Shown in pieces: positions 5,489 through 6,061 of a stretch of 6,061 nucleotides of DNA; the stretch's first letter is position 1, and each line of letters starts with the position of its first letter. The position numbers were made by a program, and so were the translations under genes. The notes below the pieces were generated by a model, which made no database searches, was not told where the DNA came from, and was given only the letters and a program-made list of their open reading frames with translations. Source of the stretch: an uncultured Faecalibacterium sp. GTDB taxonomy: Bacteria > Bacillota > Clostridia > Oscillospirales > Ruminococcaceae. The stretch covers positions 1 to 6,061 of the forward strand of contig CAKTGS010000109.1 of the NCBI GenBank assembly GCA_934561485.1, in the 5' to 3' direction.

Positions 5489-5507
5489 GCTCTTTGGTTT
5501 AAGCACG

Positions 5508-5532
5508 CCCGGCGGTGGGGAAAGCCGCCGGG
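5508..5532 (+). promoter_or_regulatory. GC-rich stem-loop in the glyS leader
   Basis: CCCGGCGGT (5508-5516) pairs with GCCGCCGGG (5524-5532) around loop GGGGAAA, a 9-bp stem with one T-G pair at the loop. No T-run follows, so it is not a terminator. The T-box signature (GGTGG-N-ACCGCG) and room for a specifier stem are both absent, so this is not a T-box leader. Its role, if any, might be transcript stability. Confidence 0.45.
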
Positions 5533-5588
5533 GCACTGACACAACACGACACGGCAAACCAGCCGCGGACGGAAAGGATGTATTTACA

Positions 5589-6061
5589 ATGGAACAGAGC
5601 GAAAAGACCCTTGACATGATCGTCAATCTCTGCAAGAACCGTGGTTATGTGTTCCCCGGTTCCGAGATCTACGGCGGCCTGGCCAACAGCTGGGACTACG
5701 GCCCCCTGGGCGTGGAGTTCAAGAACAACGTCAAGAAGGCATGGCTGAAGAAGTTCGTGCAGGAAAGCCCCTACAATGTGGGTCTGGATGCGGCCATCAT
5801 CATGAACCCCCAGACCTGGGTGACCACCGGCCATGTGTCCAGCTTCTCGGACCCCCTGCTGGACTGCCGCGCCTGCAAGGCCCGTCACCGCGCCGACAAG
5901 CTGATCGGTGAGGAGCACCCCGAAGTGAACGTGGATGCCATGAGTTTTGACGAGATGGACAAGTTCATTGCGGAGCATGAGGACATCGTCTGCCCCGTGT
6001 GCGGCAAGCACGACTTTACCCCCATCCGCAAGTTCAACCTGATGTTCAAGACCGCCATCGG
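5589..6061 (+). CDS. glyS: Glycyl-tRNA synthetase, homodimeric class II type (5' part, cut by window edge)
   Basis: The first 157 codons of a class II glycyl-tRNA synthetase are present; the frame is open to the edge. The enzyme joins glycine to tRNA-Gly using ATP in the cytoplasm. Family-specific stretches include [17 protein letters not shown] (14-30), [16 protein letters not shown] (34-49) and [18 protein letters not shown] (73-90), ending with KFNLMFKT (148-155). Two Cys pairs, CRAC (C93, C96) and CPVC (C135, C138), probably bind zinc. This sequence belongs to the alpha-2 (GlyQS, eukaryote-like) type and not to the alpha-2/beta-2 GlyQ+GlyS type. The start is set by AAGGA (5574-5578) ten bases upstream. 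It has its own promoter. A matching substrate gene, tRNA-Gly(GCC), lies at the other end of the window, perhaps by coincidence. Confidence 0.96.
   Translation, partial: MEQSEKTLDMIVNLCKNRGYVFPGSEIYGGLANSWDYGPLGVEFKNNVKKAWLKKFVQESPYNVGLDAAIIMNPQTWVTTGHVSSFSDPLLDCRACKARHRADKLIGEEHPEVNVDAMSFDEMDKFIAEHEDIVCPVCGKHDFTPIRKFNLMFKTAI

Noticed and set aside
5414..5588. T-box riboswitch before glyS
   Set aside because: The T-box sequence, a specifier stem and a terminator/antiterminator pair are all missing, and the leader is too short.
5578..5619. Overlapping small upstream frame of 13 codons at the glyS start
   Set aside because: Its ATG lies within the glyS ribosome binding region, it has no clear Shine-Dalgarno of its own, and it overlaps glyS out of frame.

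Overview
The window reads as ordinary core chromosome of a GC-rich Bacillota bacterium. The CTG/GCC/GGC-rich codon use, the AT-rich promoter spacers, a homodimer-type glycyl-tRNA synthetase and an unusual 'clostridial' pair of type IIA topoisomerase subunits all point to Oscillospiraceae (Ruminococcaceae). A Faecalibacterium/Gemmiger/Subdoligranulum-like gut anaerobe is my best guess. The genus rests on recollection of protein signatures and of a GC-rich palindromic intergenic repeat, not on a search.

Layout. Positions 1-178 hold two tRNA genes on the minus strand, tRNA-Phe(GAA) then tRNA-Gly(GCC) in transcription order, separated by a 30-base spacer with a perfect hairpin. A strong minus-strand promoter lies at 195-222. 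The spacer 179-500 (322 bases) is a divergent control region. Its left part is AT-rich, with an upstream A/T block for the tRNA promoter, an inverted repeat and two candidate plus-strand promoters. Its right part (397-490) is a chain of GC-rich stem-loops ending on the Shine-Dalgarno of the first protein gene.

Positions 501-5413 form a probable plus-strand operon: parE (topoisomerase IV B subunit, ATPase/TOPRIM), parC (A subunit, DNA cleavage/religation) and rlmH (methyltransferase for 23S rRNA pseudouridine 1915). parE and parC are separated by 175 bases, about 120 of which are an imperfect palindromic element resembling a dispersed MITE-like repeat. parC and rlmH are tightly coupled: the rlmH Shine-Dalgarno overlaps the parC stop. 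A 12-bp hairpin after rlmH probably ends the operon.

Positions 5414-5588 hold that hairpin, a new promoter whose -35 box abuts it, a small inverted repeat over the -10 box, and a leader hairpin. glyS (glycyl-tRNA synthetase, alpha-2 type) then runs off the right edge.

Functionally, ParE and ParC together make an ATP-dependent decatenating/relaxing topoisomerase. RlmH, GlyRS and the tRNAs serve translation. The most interesting points are the divergent active-site signatures of both topoisomerase subunits (including Ala at the usual quinolone-contact Ser), the structured parE leader, and the palindromic element inside the operon. I found no CRISPR array, transposase, phage gene or defence system, and no evidence for a wholly new system.
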